Shown here: positions 63,434-64,000 of the stretch, one piece after another
Layout of the letters: each line of letters opens with the position of its first letter
Position numbering within the stretch: position 1 is the first letter of the stretch
Assembly (NCBI RefSeq): GCF_009695655.1
Contig: NZ_VUNM01000004.1
Span: 36,070-100,069, forward strand
Origin: Sharpea porci
GTDB lineage: Bacteria > Bacillota_I > Bacilli_A > Erysipelotrichales > Coprobacillaceae
DNA: 64,000 nucleotides
Direction: 5' to 3'
Made by a program: the position numbers and the translations under genes
Notes under the pieces: generated by a model
What the model was told of the DNA's origin: nothing
The model's input: only the letters and a program-made list of their open reading frames with translations
The model's database searches: none

Positions 63434-64000
63434 TGTCAAGTTTTAGAACAACTTAAATGTCCGTTTTTTTATGTTACTGTCTATGCAACAACCTCAACAA
63501 TTTCATTGCTTGCTATTATGTTATTCACTTTCTTCTCATAGTATTCTTCCTCGTATTCATCTGGCGACTGATATTCACAATGGGAATGGATTCTCACCGT
63601 ATTGTAGAAGCCTTCTATATAGCTGAATATGATTGACTTCGCTTCATGATAATTCATGATCTTATGGAATCTTATGCACTCCCTCTTGAGAAGGGAATGC
63701 CATGATTCTATGCACGCATTGTCCCATGGCGTTCCCTTCTTTGAATAGCTCCTGACCATTCCTTCTGTGGCCTTTCTGTAGGCCTCTGACGTATACTGGA
63801 CGCCACGCTCGCTATGGATCACGACAGGATGGTCTATGCCTCTTCGTCTCTTTGCCATCTCTATGCACTCAAGGACAACATTCGCATCCATGGTTCTGGT
63901 AACGCACCATCCTACGATCTTGCGGCTGTAGAGGTCCATGACGCTTGTAAGGTAGACAAAGCCATCGTCATAGGTCCAGATGTAGGTGATGTCGGTGCAC
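63434..64000 (-). mobile_element. IS3-family insertion sequence, right part (cut by window end)
   Basis: TGTCAAGTTTTAGAACAAC starting at 63434 looks like an IS3 terminal repeat; the partner end lies beyond 64000, so this boundary is provisional. Confidence 0.5.
63481..64000 (-). CDS. IS3-family transposase OrfB, C-terminal part (partial)
   Basis: The frame is open to the window edge: TDITYIWT (first catalytic Asp), DLYSRKIVGW, VIHSERGVQYTS, KGTPWDNACIESWHSLLKRE (catalytic Glu), YIEGFYNTVRIHS. The second catalytic Asp, normally in HSDxGxQY, is Glu (codon GAG), so activity is doubtful. The C-terminus runs ~15 residues past the usual end (NNIIASNEIVEVVA). Confidence 0.88.
   Translation of the reverse strand, partial: CTDITYIWTYDDGFVYLTSVMDLYSRKIVGWCVTRTMDANVVLECIEMAKRRRGIDHPVVIHSERGVQYTSEAYRKATEGMVRSYSKKGTPWDNACIESWHSLLKRECIRFHKIMNYHEAKSIIFSYIEGFYNTVRIHSHCEYQSPDEYEEEYYEKKVNNIIASNEIVEVVA

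Noticed and set aside
63323..63541. Plus-strand 72-codon frame
   Set aside because: Runs across the IS3 end into antisense of the transposase and lacks a ribosome site.

Overview
The window is chromosomal DNA of a low-GC Firmicute. Gene content and codon use suggest the Erysipelotrichales/Coprobacillaceae (Catenibacterium, Kandleria and Sharpea are my guess; no rRNA is present to fix this). Supporting traits are a GGGtGRT protein with its Fe-S scaffold-like partner, many PTS and GH1 genes, tandem DegV proteins, a desulfoferrodoxin and CIRCE-controlled Hsp20. TGA is a normal stop here, as shown by overlaps such as hisF/hisI.

Layout. 1-19.6 kb is mostly core: a TauE-like exporter; a glycogen synthase carrying thirteen 13-residue Lys/Ala/Glu repeats; a secreted 3D-like protein broken by a TGA in its signal peptide; an alarmone synthetase/two-component/aminotransferase operon; two hybrid kinases, one lacking its phospho-acceptor His; desulfoferrodoxin; an ABC-F protein; an SNF2 helicase; and a stand-alone AICAR formyltransferase behind a ZTP riboswitch.

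19.6-29.3 kb is the most striking region. A 9.49-kb segment is bounded by matching 18-bp inverted ends and by 113-bp direct repeats with two mismatches. Just inside the left end lies the start of an IS1634-like transposase gene. The cargo is an N-acetylglucosamine module: a wall-anchored GH84 enzyme, a NagE-type PTS permease and a LicT/BglG antiterminator, with a RAT/terminator and a CcpA cre site ahead of the GH84 gene. An IS1595-type element with 24-bp inverted repeats and an 8-bp target duplication has since landed upstream of nagE.

29.3-37.3 kb is a beta-glucoside operon (two GH1 enzymes and an EIIC broken by a 17-bp tandem duplication) with its likely RpiR regulator. The 3' end of rpiR is duplicated around a 3-kb prophage remnant holding an integrase tail, a MuF head-protein/HExxH toxin and decayed toxin/immunity-like pieces.

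37.3-64 kb holds hsp20, the GGGtGRT pair, an unstudied SARP-led operon, a seven-gene type IV filament-like operon starting with a transglutaminase lipoprotein, mgtE, a CDF exporter, a nine-gene his operon preceded by a His-rich leader peptide and attenuator, an AEC transporter, aquaporin, glutamate dehydrogenase, two DegV proteins and an IS3 transposase cut by the window end. No tRNA, rRNA or CRISPR array was seen.
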